Positions 25,691 to 37,500 of a stretch of 64,000 nucleotides of DNA are shown piece after piece. The translations under genes were made by a program, and so were the position numbers. This stretch comes from Aplectana chamaeleonis (taxonomy: Eukaryota; Nematoda; Chromadorea; Rhabditida; Cosmocercidae). The notes beneath the pieces are model-generated. The model saw only the letters and a program-made list of their open reading frames with translations, did no database searches and was not told the origin of the DNA. Location: the NCBI GenBank assembly GCA_029168955.1, contig JAPDOI010000290.1, positions 744,001-808,000 of the forward strand. The letters are read 5' to 3'. How positions within the stretch are numbered: the stretch's first letter is position 1; each line of letters starts with the position of its first letter.

Positions 25691-27435
25691 GAATACAGAC
25701 ACTTCTGGTAAAACTCCCTCAAAATTAAAGCTGCATCAATTTCCTGAGGTAAAAAAAGCCGACTAGGTTGCGATTCCAAAGTTATTGTGTGAGGAAAACC
25801 GTTGACAGTCTCTACGATTGCGAAAGACAGATGAGAGGGTCCCCCGTACGTTGGAGACCCAAAGTGTAAGTGATAGACAATGGCGGTCGAGAAGACGCCA
25901 GACGCGCGCGTGATAGACGAGAGTTGCCTGATTGCCTCGATGTTTTAACTGCTGTATGCTTAGAAACTTTGAGTCAATCTGTATGTGTGGAAGGAAAGGT
26001 AAACAGGTATATGTCGAAACACATTCTTCACATAATCTTACAATACATTTCATCAACTTGATTGGACTTAACACATCTGAAAAACGGGACGTCGGTGGTC
26101 CCGCTTGAAGAGAAAGTGGACTTGGCACATGTGAGAGTGGCAAAAATCGACCTCTACGGATTGGGCTGGCGCAGTACTTATTCGAAAGAGGATCAAAAAT
26201 AAATGTGGTAGGCCGAGTCGCAGGTCGATTGGTCCCGTTTGAGCCGAGAACGGGACGTCGGTGGCCGAGGGTCGTTTTTCAGAGCCAAAATCACATGGGT
26301 GGCGCTAGGCGGGAAATGCCTCCAGAGAGGTTTTAACTGTTTTGAAAGAATCTGCACCAAGCGCTGTCGTGATCGCCTGCACCTTGACCACGAGCGAATG
26401 AAGATTACTGTGTCTGCCGGAGCGCCATATAGGCGAAAAAACGCTGGTTCAGCACATCCCCAAAAGGCGAAAAATAAAATTTCCGGATTGGGCTGCCGCA
26501 GTGCTTATTTGAAAGAGGATCGAAAAGTAAAGCAGTAAGCCGAGCCTCGGGTCGATTGGTCCCGTTCGAGCCGAGAACGGAAAGAAATGGACTTGGCGCA
26601 TGTGAGAGTGTCAAAAATTCGACCTTCCCGGATTGGGCTGACGCAGATCTTATTCGAAACAAGATCGAAAACTAATGTCGCAGGCCGAGTCTCATGTCAA
26701 TTGCTCCCGTTTGAGCCGAGAACGGGACGTGGGTGATCGAGGGTCGTTTTTCAAAGCCAAAATCACGGGGGTGGCGCTAGGCAGGAAATGTCTCTAGACA
26801 GGTTTTACCTGTTCTAAAATAGTCTGTGTTGAGCGTAGTTGTGATGGCGTGCATTTTGAGCCTGAGCGAAGGATGCTGACTGTGTCTGCCGGGGCGCCGA
26901 AACGGCTAAAAACATTGATTTTCACTTTTGCCACCTCCATGAATCGGTCTATAATACTTGTGTATAACTCGTCCTAAACCTGCACGGTTGACATGAAGTC
27001 AAATATTTACACCAATTTGATAACTAGCTTCAGTTTTCATTCACTCGATTGATTGTGTTAACCCTATATGCCTTGTTTGCCGGGTAAGACATGTGCGGGC
27101 TCAAAATGAAGAGCTCGCGATGCTGATTCGAAATGTGCCCATGACAACCCAAACGGACCACTTTGAACGAAGTTATGAGAAAGCGGCGCTTTCCAGCGGA
27201 AAAAAAGCGCAGAAAACGCCGTTTTTCCCGAAGTCGCGGGTGGTATTGTAATCCCTTCGGAAGAATCAGTTCGGCGCCTGAAAACTAACAAAAACTTCTC
27301 TGGACAGCGCTCCGGAACGATATACAGCTTTACCGAATGCGCATCAGATGCTTTATCCTTGGCGGAGCTATACTGTTTTCATCCGTTTCTGGGCCAAACA
27401 TATCCGAAAACGAAACACATCCACACAACCCCTAA

Positions 27436-27870
27436 AGGCACAGTCCAACCTCAGAACCGTTTTTCTGTTTTTCTGCCTATCTGGAAAACGGTCTCACTCT
27501 GATTCCAATGATCTCCCTGAAATCGCAAAGGACCCCCTGGGTGCCGAGTTATGGCCCCTCAAAAATTGAGCGGCGAAAGAATGGTGGACGAGTTGTCCGG
27601 GGCTTGTAACTTCCGTCATTCGCAAGCGAAGTATGCGTGCCAGCTTGAATAAAGAAAGAGACTGAAAAGAAGAACGGGGCTACATATTGATCGGAAACCA
27701 TTTCTCATCCCACCACTGTTGAACTCGAATGATCGTAAAAGGGGCGTGCCAAAGTGGCTTCCTGATGTGGACACCCCAGGAGGGCTTCCTCCTATATTTC
27801 GCCTATCCTGAGGAATCGGGAGCTCGCACATGGCAGGTGTTATGAGGTAACTTGGAAGAATCGTTTGACA
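27436..27870. mobile_element. TTAA-type MITE, family B, truncated copy
   Basis: Starts AGGCACAGTCCAACCT after CTAA and matches the reverse complement of the intact copy at 38612-39088 for about 430 bp, including the GGAAGCCACCC and CGCCCCTTTTACGAT blocks. The far end is lost near 27870. It is non-coding; the minus-strand open frame at 27616-27933 crosses the element edge. Confidence 0.75.
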
Positions 27871-28377
27871 GCTATCAGCTAATATTTTAGGGGAACTTGA
27901 TATGGCAGCTCTGGGCGGCAGCGTTCCGTCCATTCCTCAGAATCACTCTGGCATATCGATGCAAAACGCTGCTGAGAGCAAGGCAAGTTCTCATTCTTGT
28001 AAAAAAAAAAGCTTCGACACATTCCTTCTGAAATGATGCTGTCTGAGTGGATTTGAGAGCATTCACTGTTCCCACCAAAAGCGGTATATGCGCTTATCTA
28101 GGTGATTGTCTATGTATTGTCCGTGCTGCAATCGCGGTATGGTAATGTCGCTTCGTGCGTCGGTATATGTTCAAGACATACTGTCGCGTCGACAATAAAA
28201 AAAGGAAATTTTTCTCATCGATTGTTGGATACCTACTTCCCTGGCTTTGTAAAAATTCTGAAAGCGAGTGAAAATTCAACCATTATCGATTTGAATTGAT
28301 TAGGGGTGGGACTATATGTATTCACCACTTCTTTATTTAGTATGGCTTTGGTTAGTCGTACAATGATTGTTTTCCAG

Positions 28378-28556
28378 ACCGGAGGTGGAGTTTCCTCTGA
28401 TGCTGGTGCATCATCGCTGCCGTGGCCCGTTATTTCGCCAATCACAAACGTGCCCCATTTCGATTTGGCATCATATAGAGTAGTTAATCTTGATGTGGCT
28501 CCTAGTCGAGATGTGAATGGATTTGATCTCCCCTTAGCGGATGTGACTACCCTTCG
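28378..28556 (+). CDS. Exon 1 of the visible chain
   Basis: Acceptor TTTTCCAG at 28377 and donor GTAAGC at 28557 both fit nematode consensus. The frame (59 codons plus two bases) starts TGGGVSSDAG and includes WPVISPITNVPHFDL, then ends in phase 2. The other two frames hit stops. The sequence is less Q-rich than downstream exons. Some upstream exon must end in phase 0 to join it; I did not find one. Confidence 0.65.
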
Positions 28557-31500
28557 GTAAGCATTTATTGTCGTTGAAAGACCGTTTTTGGGACTGTATT
28601 CGACAATGGTGTGGTGGAGGGCGCTGCCTCCCGGTTGTTTGGCAATGAATTGGATACACGGAAATTTTCACAATTTTTGAAGCGATTGCTGAACGTTTCA
28701 TGGCCTTTTCCAAGAGTTTGGATTCCGTGTGTGAGCGGAATTCCGTCGAGTGCGAAAATTTTCCCCACCGCCCCCTCATTGTCGCGATTTGTTCCCGTTT
28801 TTTTCCTGATCGAGTGTTTTTCTTTATTTGGACCCTTACGCAAGCAATAGCCCTCTTTTTTGTTTCTCATTGCTTCTGCCGACTTACCCTGCCGGCTGAT
28901 TCACAATCTTCCAGTGTTCTGTAGAAAGTGTTGAGGATTTCTTGCTGTTCTGGCGGCTGTTGAGATACGCTACTTGTATCGCTTGTCAAGTTTCTGGCTT
29001 TAGTGAACCCTTGGGAGAGTTTCGCACGTTAACAATGGTTTATAAGGCAATAGGATAGTAATTATACCTGGAAATTTTTCGGAACATGTTTTGGCGTGCG
29101 GAATTCATTGATATCATAATACCCCTTGATAAGAGTGGGGAAACCACTTATACACATCAGATACGCTAGCGAGCATGGTTGGGATAATAAACTTGATAGG
29201 CTCGTTTGGCTCCGATCATAACGCGAACGCCGTTGGGAGCCCCTAAATCCATTCAATTTGTGAGTACTTCAGCAATCCTGTGTCGTTATTCTGCTGAATC
29301 CCACCTTATGAATATTACAATAAGGGGCAGAACGTGAAAAAAAAACAGTTTATAATCAGGATTAATATCATAATCAATTGGAGTAAAAGAGATGAACGGC
29401 CTCCTTGGTTGCGATATAGCAGATCCACTTCACGGTCGATTCCTCTGTCTTCAAAAGTTGAATGAAGGAAGGGCGGTCCAGTGCGGCCCAACGGAATGCA
29501 GAGGAATTGACCGTTGAATACGTTGGACAAGGACAGGACGGACACTTTTGGTTGTAGTTTGGGTTTACTCGAATTGAGTACATGTATGTCATAACATATA
29601 TGCACCTATTTCGCGCCAACGCAAAGTACAGTAACGAAAGGTGCCAGTGCGATCCGTGCCGACTGTAGACAAGTTTAATGAAGCATTCGGTCTGGCTGCT
29701 CATCTTATCGGCTTCCACATGATAGACCTGCGTATTACTCTATCTATGGCACGCCATGGTTCATTAGTGATCCATTTGTTTCATTATTTGTTATAATTAG
29801 TTACACCAAAGGTCAGTGAATGACCAACATTGAGCGTCAAAGTGAGCCTGTTACTGTCATTATAGGAACCAAATCCTTGTCCATAGTTGCAGTTAACCGT
29901 TGTTGCAGCACGCAGCTCAAAGGTAGTCGTCTTTGGACGAAGATTAATCCTAACGGGACCCAGTGGTCCCAACACGATTCTGTTTGAGATGCGGGTTGTA
30001 ACAACAGTTGTATGCAACTGCGGACTGGAACTCCGTTCCGATAACGATAGTGCGATGCACGAATTGTTTGTTGCAGGTGAGGCGGTTTCTCGAATACCCA
30101 ATTTCTATTGACGTATTCATTCGTTCATTCAGTCATTCGTTACCTGTTTTTCATTTAATCATTAGCATCAATTCAAGTGTAAATTTTATCTATATAATGA
30201 TTCCATTTTTTGCCCTCGGGCATGAACGCGGACGTCACTCATCGGCGAACGTTTTGACGTGATAAAGGTGCATCGATCACTTGTTGGATGGGTTTACAGA
30301 CACACATGTATGGCATTTTCCATGTTGGTGGCGGATTGAAAAATTATCTCCTTCGTTCATCTATAGTATTTTTACATACATATGCAATGGAGGCTCAAGA
30401 CATATCAGCTGATATGGGAAAGTCGGTAGCAATGCTCATGTTGAATCTTCCTCGCAAAGCAGTCGCCTGCTGTTGAGGTTGTGCAGTTCCTCCTTAGCAT
30501 TTACGTCATCTTTCCCTTTTTGAGATTTTTCAAAGATTGTGAATTCCATGAGTGGTTAAATACCGCTTTTTTCTCTTAGTGATTCCTTAGTCTAAAGCAC
30601 ATTGTGCAATCACAAGCGAAGCACATATAACTAATTTTAGTAATGCTCCTGTCTTCAAGGCAGTGTTCACGATAAATGCCATATTTGAGTTCGACTCAAA
30701 AATGGGGTCGTTTCGTCGTCAGCTATGGAAGAGTGAAGAAACAACGAAGAAATGCGCTCAGATTGAGCTGAAATAACGGTTTCTAACGTACAGGGAGAGT
30801 CAGGGCGCGAGCGGGCTTAGGGATATTTCATAGTCCTCACCGCAAGCGCGGCACGCGCGGGACGAGCGGTGGACTATGAAACTTTTCACCGCCCTGAACG
30901 AGCGGTAAGAACTTTCATAGTCCACCACCACCGCCATAGCGGCTCCGCCTAAACCGCCTTGGTGGTAACACCGTTTCAATCAATTCTTGTTTCTCGATTT
31001 GAGTCCGCTTCAACATGAATAATTCTGGGACTATCCTGCTCTACCGCATACGCGAATGCAAGCCTGGAATCTCTGTGCATGTCACCAGGGTCAGTCGGGC
31101 GTTGTCGAGCTGGACAACAAGGGGGACGTAAAATTTTTGAAATTCAATTTTTTTTTTGGGGGGGGGGGCGTAAAAACTTTGAGCCAAAACTTTGAAAAAT
31201 CGGAGGTATTTTTAGTTGCGTTTCTCTTCCTGTGAAGAAAACAGGTCTTGTGACGAGGGGTTCGGACGTGGTTGTATCACATATTGTAATAGCAACAAAA
31301 AGTTCAAAGAGAACAACAAGGCAGAACCACAACAGTACATGTGAGGAAAGTATCTGTACATTACGATGTAATAGACATATTTCAAACAGTATTCAAATTT
31401 TCAGCGCATAAAACAAATTTTTAGACGAGTTACATTCATTAATCGGGTCTATTACCGCTCAAATTCTTTATTCGAAAATTGGGCAACGTACGTCTCCCCA

Positions 31501-34500
31501 TAAAATTTCAGATTTTCGAAATTCTGAGAAGAGATTCAGATTCTCCATGAAATTCCCCACAAACTGACTCCTAACACCCCTACCACCACCTTAAAGTCGC
31601 GAAGAAAATTGCCTAAAACTCGTTTTACCGTTGTCCACAACCGTTGTTCAAAACCGCGCCTTCGGCCGAAATTGGACAACGGTAATTTTTTTTTCAAAAA
31701 AAGCAATCCTAAGAACCTAAAGGTGAAATTTCCATCTTTGGCCTACCTTCTACTCACTACCGCGATTTGACTCGGAAACTCCTCAATTTAGAGCATTCCT
31801 GAGCAAGGGGTTTTACCTACTACTGCGGCGGGCCGTCGAAAAATACCGCGCTCCAATGACAAACCACCTGCTGTGATTTGCGGGCACTGTTGCGCAATAC
31901 AGTGCACGCAAAACCACCGCCGGTGACACCCCTCCCCCACCCGCGCTCGCACCCCTTCTGTTTGAAAAATACTAGTTGGAAATTGAACTTTTTTGAACCT
32001 GGGAACGTTTACACACCCGCACTAGGGTTCGACCTGCCAGGAGGTCTCGATGCAAACATAGTTGGAGACTTGTTATCCGTCAAAGTGTAGACTTCTGTCG
32101 GTATCTGCTGTTTGATAGTACCATCAGTCATTGTTCTTACAGAAACTTCATCAAACGCTTGGAGTTTTGGTATTGTATCATTCATTCTTCACTCGTATCC
32201 TGAGGGACCCCATCCTACTAGGTTTGCACCCAGGTGTCGTGAAGCCTTATGATTAATGAGCTTTCATCGAGAGTCCAAAAAGTCTCCGAATAATGTTCGG
32301 CATACGCCAGAGATTTCCCTATTCCGAGGTTGGAATTCATTGAAAGTTAGGAAATGTTCTACATCCTCGCCGTAATTTCCTCCACTACAAAAAAATTCCT
32401 ATCAGCTCAAGCTCGCCTATTGCGTCATTTTTAAGTCATTCCTGACTTTTTGTTAGCTTACTGCACGATCACGATTAGTACAAAATCTAATGCAAGCAAG
32501 GAGCAAGTATCCAGATACAAAAATCCAGGTTAGATTTTGAGGCGATCGGTGTCACGATTTCAACTACTTCTTTCTCAATACAGATGTTGCTGCTTAATGG
32601 CAATTCAAAACTACACTACCCGAGGCTAATCAGTCGGATAGGAAATGCAGTACTTTTTTTGAAAATCCAGGAAGAAATGTACTTTTTCTGAAATTCTTGA
32701 CCCCAAAAACTGTTAAATTTTTTCGGAACCTGAGGGGGACGTGAAATTTTTCAAAAATTTCGATCTCCGAGGGGGGACGCAGCTTCGTCGAGGTCTTGGA
32801 CAACGGTCTGCCTGACCCTGCATGTCACAGTTAAGGCCCGATTTTTATCCGCACCGCCATGGCGGTGCCGCCGGATATTTCATAGTGTTAACGCTCGTTC
32901 CGCGCGGCACGCGCGGTGAAAAGTTCCATAGTCCACTGCTCGTCCCGCGCGTACCGCGCTTGTGGTGAGGACTATGAAAGATGCCTTACGCGCCCTGGTA
33001 GTTTCCGCAAGCGCGTGCTATTAGCGAAATGTGCGCAAATCGATCAGGCTGGAGGCGGCGGAAACTTGGCAATTAGCCATCAAAAACGTTTGCGGCGCAG
33101 TAGGCTCGTCAGAACTTGGGGCGGAGCGGGCTAAGCAGGCGTACTGGGCTAACGAAATCTTCACTTCGCTGCAGTTTCTATCGATTTCTTACCCATTTTC
33201 GCTGCTTTCTTCGACCATATCCCCTTCAGCATCTGCCAGCTTAGTATTCCACACTGAAAGCTCGAAAACGAGATTTACGTGGACACTGGCTTCAAAGGTA
33301 TCGTACGCGCTAAAACACGTCTTAATTTTTCATGTTTTGCGCATGCATGGAGTGCAGGATAGTAATGAAAAGGACCCACAAAACCCCCGAAAAAAAAACT
33401 CTTCTCGAATCCCTCGCATCAACTGTGCTAGATGACTGACGGAGAGCCGGCCTCTTTTGGCGAGATCTCGAACATTTGACCTCCTATATCATCTCAATAA
33501 AGCGTTTTTGACCCACCAATCCCTCGATGCATTCTCAGGCGGGCCTAGAAAATGCCTAAAATCCCAAAAACGGTGTGTGGTTTTGAGCGCGCACAATGCC
33601 TTTATTGTTGAAACTGAACCTATTTTATGCATTCTGTAGGAACATATGTGCATAGTGTATTGATTGATGTGAAATACTTGCGTTTGTTTCAGATTCTTTT
33701 TCAACTTAGGAGTGCAACACTCCCGTTCTCTGGCGGCGTCACAACTTTATCAAGAGCGACTTGCCCATGGTGGGGCATCCGCCGCTACTGTGTCGGCTGC
33801 ACAGCCTGCAGCCCCTGCTAGTGTCCCTCATTTCTCTCACCATCCTGGCCTAGGCCTTGTGAGTGTAATTTCAACTACGCTTTTCATTGAATTCCCCCTT
33901 CAACTCAGTCTGGTTCGTACTCATTCCAGAATATTCAGTGTATGAACTCAGGAGCAGAATAAGAGGCGTGGTGAAAATGAGCATTGCACCGTTGAAAAGC
34001 TTTGTTTCCACGTACCCAACTTTGAATTAATGAGACTTCGGTTACGGATTATTTTTTTTTTCGAGACAAGGGTTACTTTAGGATATTAGTGAAGCAGTAT
34101 TTTAAGTCCTGCATTTGGTGGAGTATAATGCGCACTCCTTTCCGGGTGGTGCGTGGTGACAATCACCAGCGGCCGTTTTTATGGAACTACGCGAGCCGCC
34201 CGGAAAAGGTTTTTGAAACCCGCCGGCTGACATTGTGAGAGGGAAGATGCTGAATGTTTGACTTCACCCAACCCTGGTACTAAAAACGATTTTCGTTGAC
34301 ATTGGGTGGTCAGCTATCTTTTCGAATTCAAAGATGTCGTTAGCGTCGAAATCCGGCCATTCTGAACGAGTTATTTTAATGCGTCGCCTCTTCTGCGGCA
34401 AAAAATGCCACAAATTCAATTAAAGATATGTGAGGTAATGTGTCCAATACATAGTGAAATTCACCAGTTCACATTGGTATTTGAATAGGAACAAGAAGTT

Positions 34501-37500
34501 TCAAAATGCTTTGTAGTTCGAGGTCAAACAACTGGTCTGCGGGCTCAAATGGGCCAAAACTAAAGCTTTTCTGATTAGCTTCAGCTGATGTCAAGAATCT
34601 TTATCAGTCCTTCTGTCGTCGGAGTTCGGACCCTGAGGAACTGCGACGCGCACTACGCCTACAATGGAGCAATTCATGTGGTCGATCTTACCACCTCCCG
34701 CCACATTGCAAGATATCGACGAAGGTTTGTGGCTCCGACTTTGAACGAGCGCGTGCGACATCAACCGTCCCACGTTGCACTGCTCCCCGCAGCGACTTCA
34801 GAGCGACTTCCATATTTTAGAACATGTCGGTCGACGTCCGGCTAAGGGCGGGAGCTTTGGTATGTAATTTGAGATATTTTGGTATTTGAATTGTTTCTTC
34901 TCCACTTGAGAGATCCTGGAAGATTGTTTGAATGAAGTTCATCCGAAGCAAGAGTCGAAAGAACTTATTGACTCATACATACAATACAAAACGTAATTTC
35001 TGTTTCAAAACGGGTCATAAGACGCCAATCGTGGTTTTTGTTTGGACTAGAGATTTGCAAAATCCAAAAAAATTCGCCTCATTGTGCTGGTTTCATAATG
35101 TGTTAAATTTTGGAAGAAATTCATGTCTTACCCTGGCTGTGACCTGCTTTCTCTCCAAGCAATCGAAGTCGTCCGAAAGTCAAACGCACACAGACTCATC
35201 AACAACTCAAAGAGTGCAAATTTTTGTTGAGAAAACAGGTCATTAATCAGGAAAAGAAGAACTATGGTTTTTTTTCTCGAATACACATTTTTGGAATCAG
35301 CACATGAGGCGTATCGGCTGGTTTTCTTCTAGGTTTTAGAATGTATTTTCCGAACAATAAGGTATTTTCAATATTTTGAAAGGTGTAATTTTCAACATTT
35401 TTCTGAACGCAAAACTGATGTCAGGCAATACTCGAACCTGCATTGCACGTTTTCCGGGCGAGAGTGCTAACATTACACCACCGACACCCCGTTCTGCAGC
35501 ACTCAGCTATTCACACAGAAACTGTGAACGCACAACAGCGTCAACAGTAATACATTTGGTTTCGCTATACGGATTTATTCAAAATGCACCGGTGAATGGG
35601 CATAGTTTTGAAAGAAAATCGTATTTCCACCTTATCATAATTCATTCCATTTTAATTAATCTAATACAGCGTATCAAATAAGATGAAGATTAACGAAGTG
35701 GTCGCCGCTATGATATGGTTTTGTTGCAAAAATAATAGTTTATTAAGAATTTGTGAATGTGCTCTCGCTGGACCTCAGGCTCGAGGGCTTAGAGGCTCAC
35801 CAATGCTCCTATGCTTGTACTTTTCTACTTCTTTTTTTAACTAGTTTTTGAAAAGTATGTTTAGAGTTTTAATCAATTTTTTTGAAGTAAGCTTAAAGTT
35901 CAAAAGCTAATTTTTTTTCAACGGAAGACTTTTTTAGTTGGTCTATTTTTCAAAGTATCATTCGAACTCTTTCAACGGGAAATTCATGCATCTAACTACT
36001 CACCACAAGCCTTTTAATAAACATGATAGCCTCAAAGCAAGATTATTTAACCTAATAAAGACAGAACTTTGGAATAACAACTCCTACGAGGGTTTTGTTG
36101 AGAGCTTGTTGCCCTCACCAGTTATTAAGCAGGCGGTGTATAGTGCATCGTTCTTGAGTTGTTGAGCAAATAAGCAAACAAACAAAATAAATGACTCAGT
36201 ATATAAATATTTGAATAAATAAATAAATAAATACATAAATAAATAAATAAGTAAATAAATAAATAAATAAAAATTAACAAAGTAATTGAATTGGTAAACA
36301 AGTCAAATCATACTATATATGGTTTCCGTTTTCGATTTAGTCTGACGCATGGATCAGGCGGCTGGCCGTGCGGAGTTGGCGGCCTCACTGGAGAAGGAGG
36401 TTTCGATTCGCGCAGGGTGATCTACCTACACAGCCCCGTCCATTCATCAGACTAATACTATTACGCGAACTCTTTATTCGCCTTACTCTGTGCGTTTCTG
36501 TGTGTCGATGTTAGATTGATTTTCACAAACGGTTCGTTCCAGTTGTTAGGAAAAGTGAAACAAAAGAAGAACTACATCGAATACAAGTTCATATTGCCAT
36601 ATGATCTCGTCTTGCGAAAACCATCGAACTCTTCCTTGTTAGATAACACAACGGTTTGTTTTTTGCTGTTTTGAAAGGTCAGCATAAACAATCGGTTCTA
36701 GGAAGTACTATTCATTTTTGTAGACTCTCGTCACTCCACTTTCCTATTTTTCCCTCTTTGTTGAAACGGTTGTAACGCGAACCCAGCCACTTTTGCTTAG
36801 AGGACCCCTGTTTGACAGAATAAAATTTGGCGTTCATGGGAAATCCAGGTGAAGCCGCCTATTTCCTTCTGGAATACCTGCCGTCTCTGGAAACATATGA
36901 ATAGATCGGCGTTCGTTGGCTGGCTATTACGACGGGAGTCATGGGTACCGAACAAGGTTGTGTACAATTGTGGCTTTAACTTCCCCAAGCCCTGGATTTT
37001 TAGATTACTGTCGTCATTTGATTTCATGAATAGTTATTAGCAGCAGAGCTGTCGGTCATGTCGAAATGTTGCAGAGATAAGCAGATTTCGACATGATAAG
37101 CCTGATAAGCCTTACTTCGATCGGCTCAAAATATGGGAGCTAGGCTATAAATACATAGACAAATAAATAAATGAGTAAATGAATAAATAAAATAATTGAA
37201 TCAATAACGAAGATTAGATAATTAAACAAATAAGGATGGATAAATGAATGAATGAACGAATGAACTGATCGAAGAAATAAGCAAGTGAATATTTCAAAAC
37301 TAAGAGACGGTGAGCAATGAACTTGGCTTTTCTGTCGTAACCTCAAAAAATAAGATTCCAACTTCTGGATTACCCGCACTGAATTAAACTCTTATGTAAT
37401 ACTGATGGGCATATATTATACACATTATAATTAATTTCTACGGGTTGATTCACCACAAAAGTCCCCGTTTTGAAACCCACCGAGAAGATAGGTGTGGAGC

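Larger units (their letters stand above)
21890..27262. mobile_element. Giant imperfect inverted repeat (fold-back element), about 5.4 kb
   Basis: The left arm (21890-24745) and the right arm (25690-27262) are reverse complements over about 1.57 kb. Matching blocks include the GCCCGCACATGTCTTACCC stretch at about 22062 and 27080, the TTCGGCGCCCCGGCAGACAC stretch at about 22262 and 26890, and the CGTCTATCACGCGCGCGTCT stretch at about 24521 and 25900. The left arm carries a 1.28-kb insertion (about 23231-24511) and a minisatellite (22498-22740); the right arm contains an internal duplication (about 26215-26790). The loop is about 0.9 kb. No transposase is visible. Confidence 0.8.

Noticed and set aside
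36345..36420. tRNA-like segment with a B-box-like GGTTTCGATTCGC
   Set aside because: No acceptor stem pairing was found and the A box is weak; an old tRNA-derived SINE is possible but not supportable.
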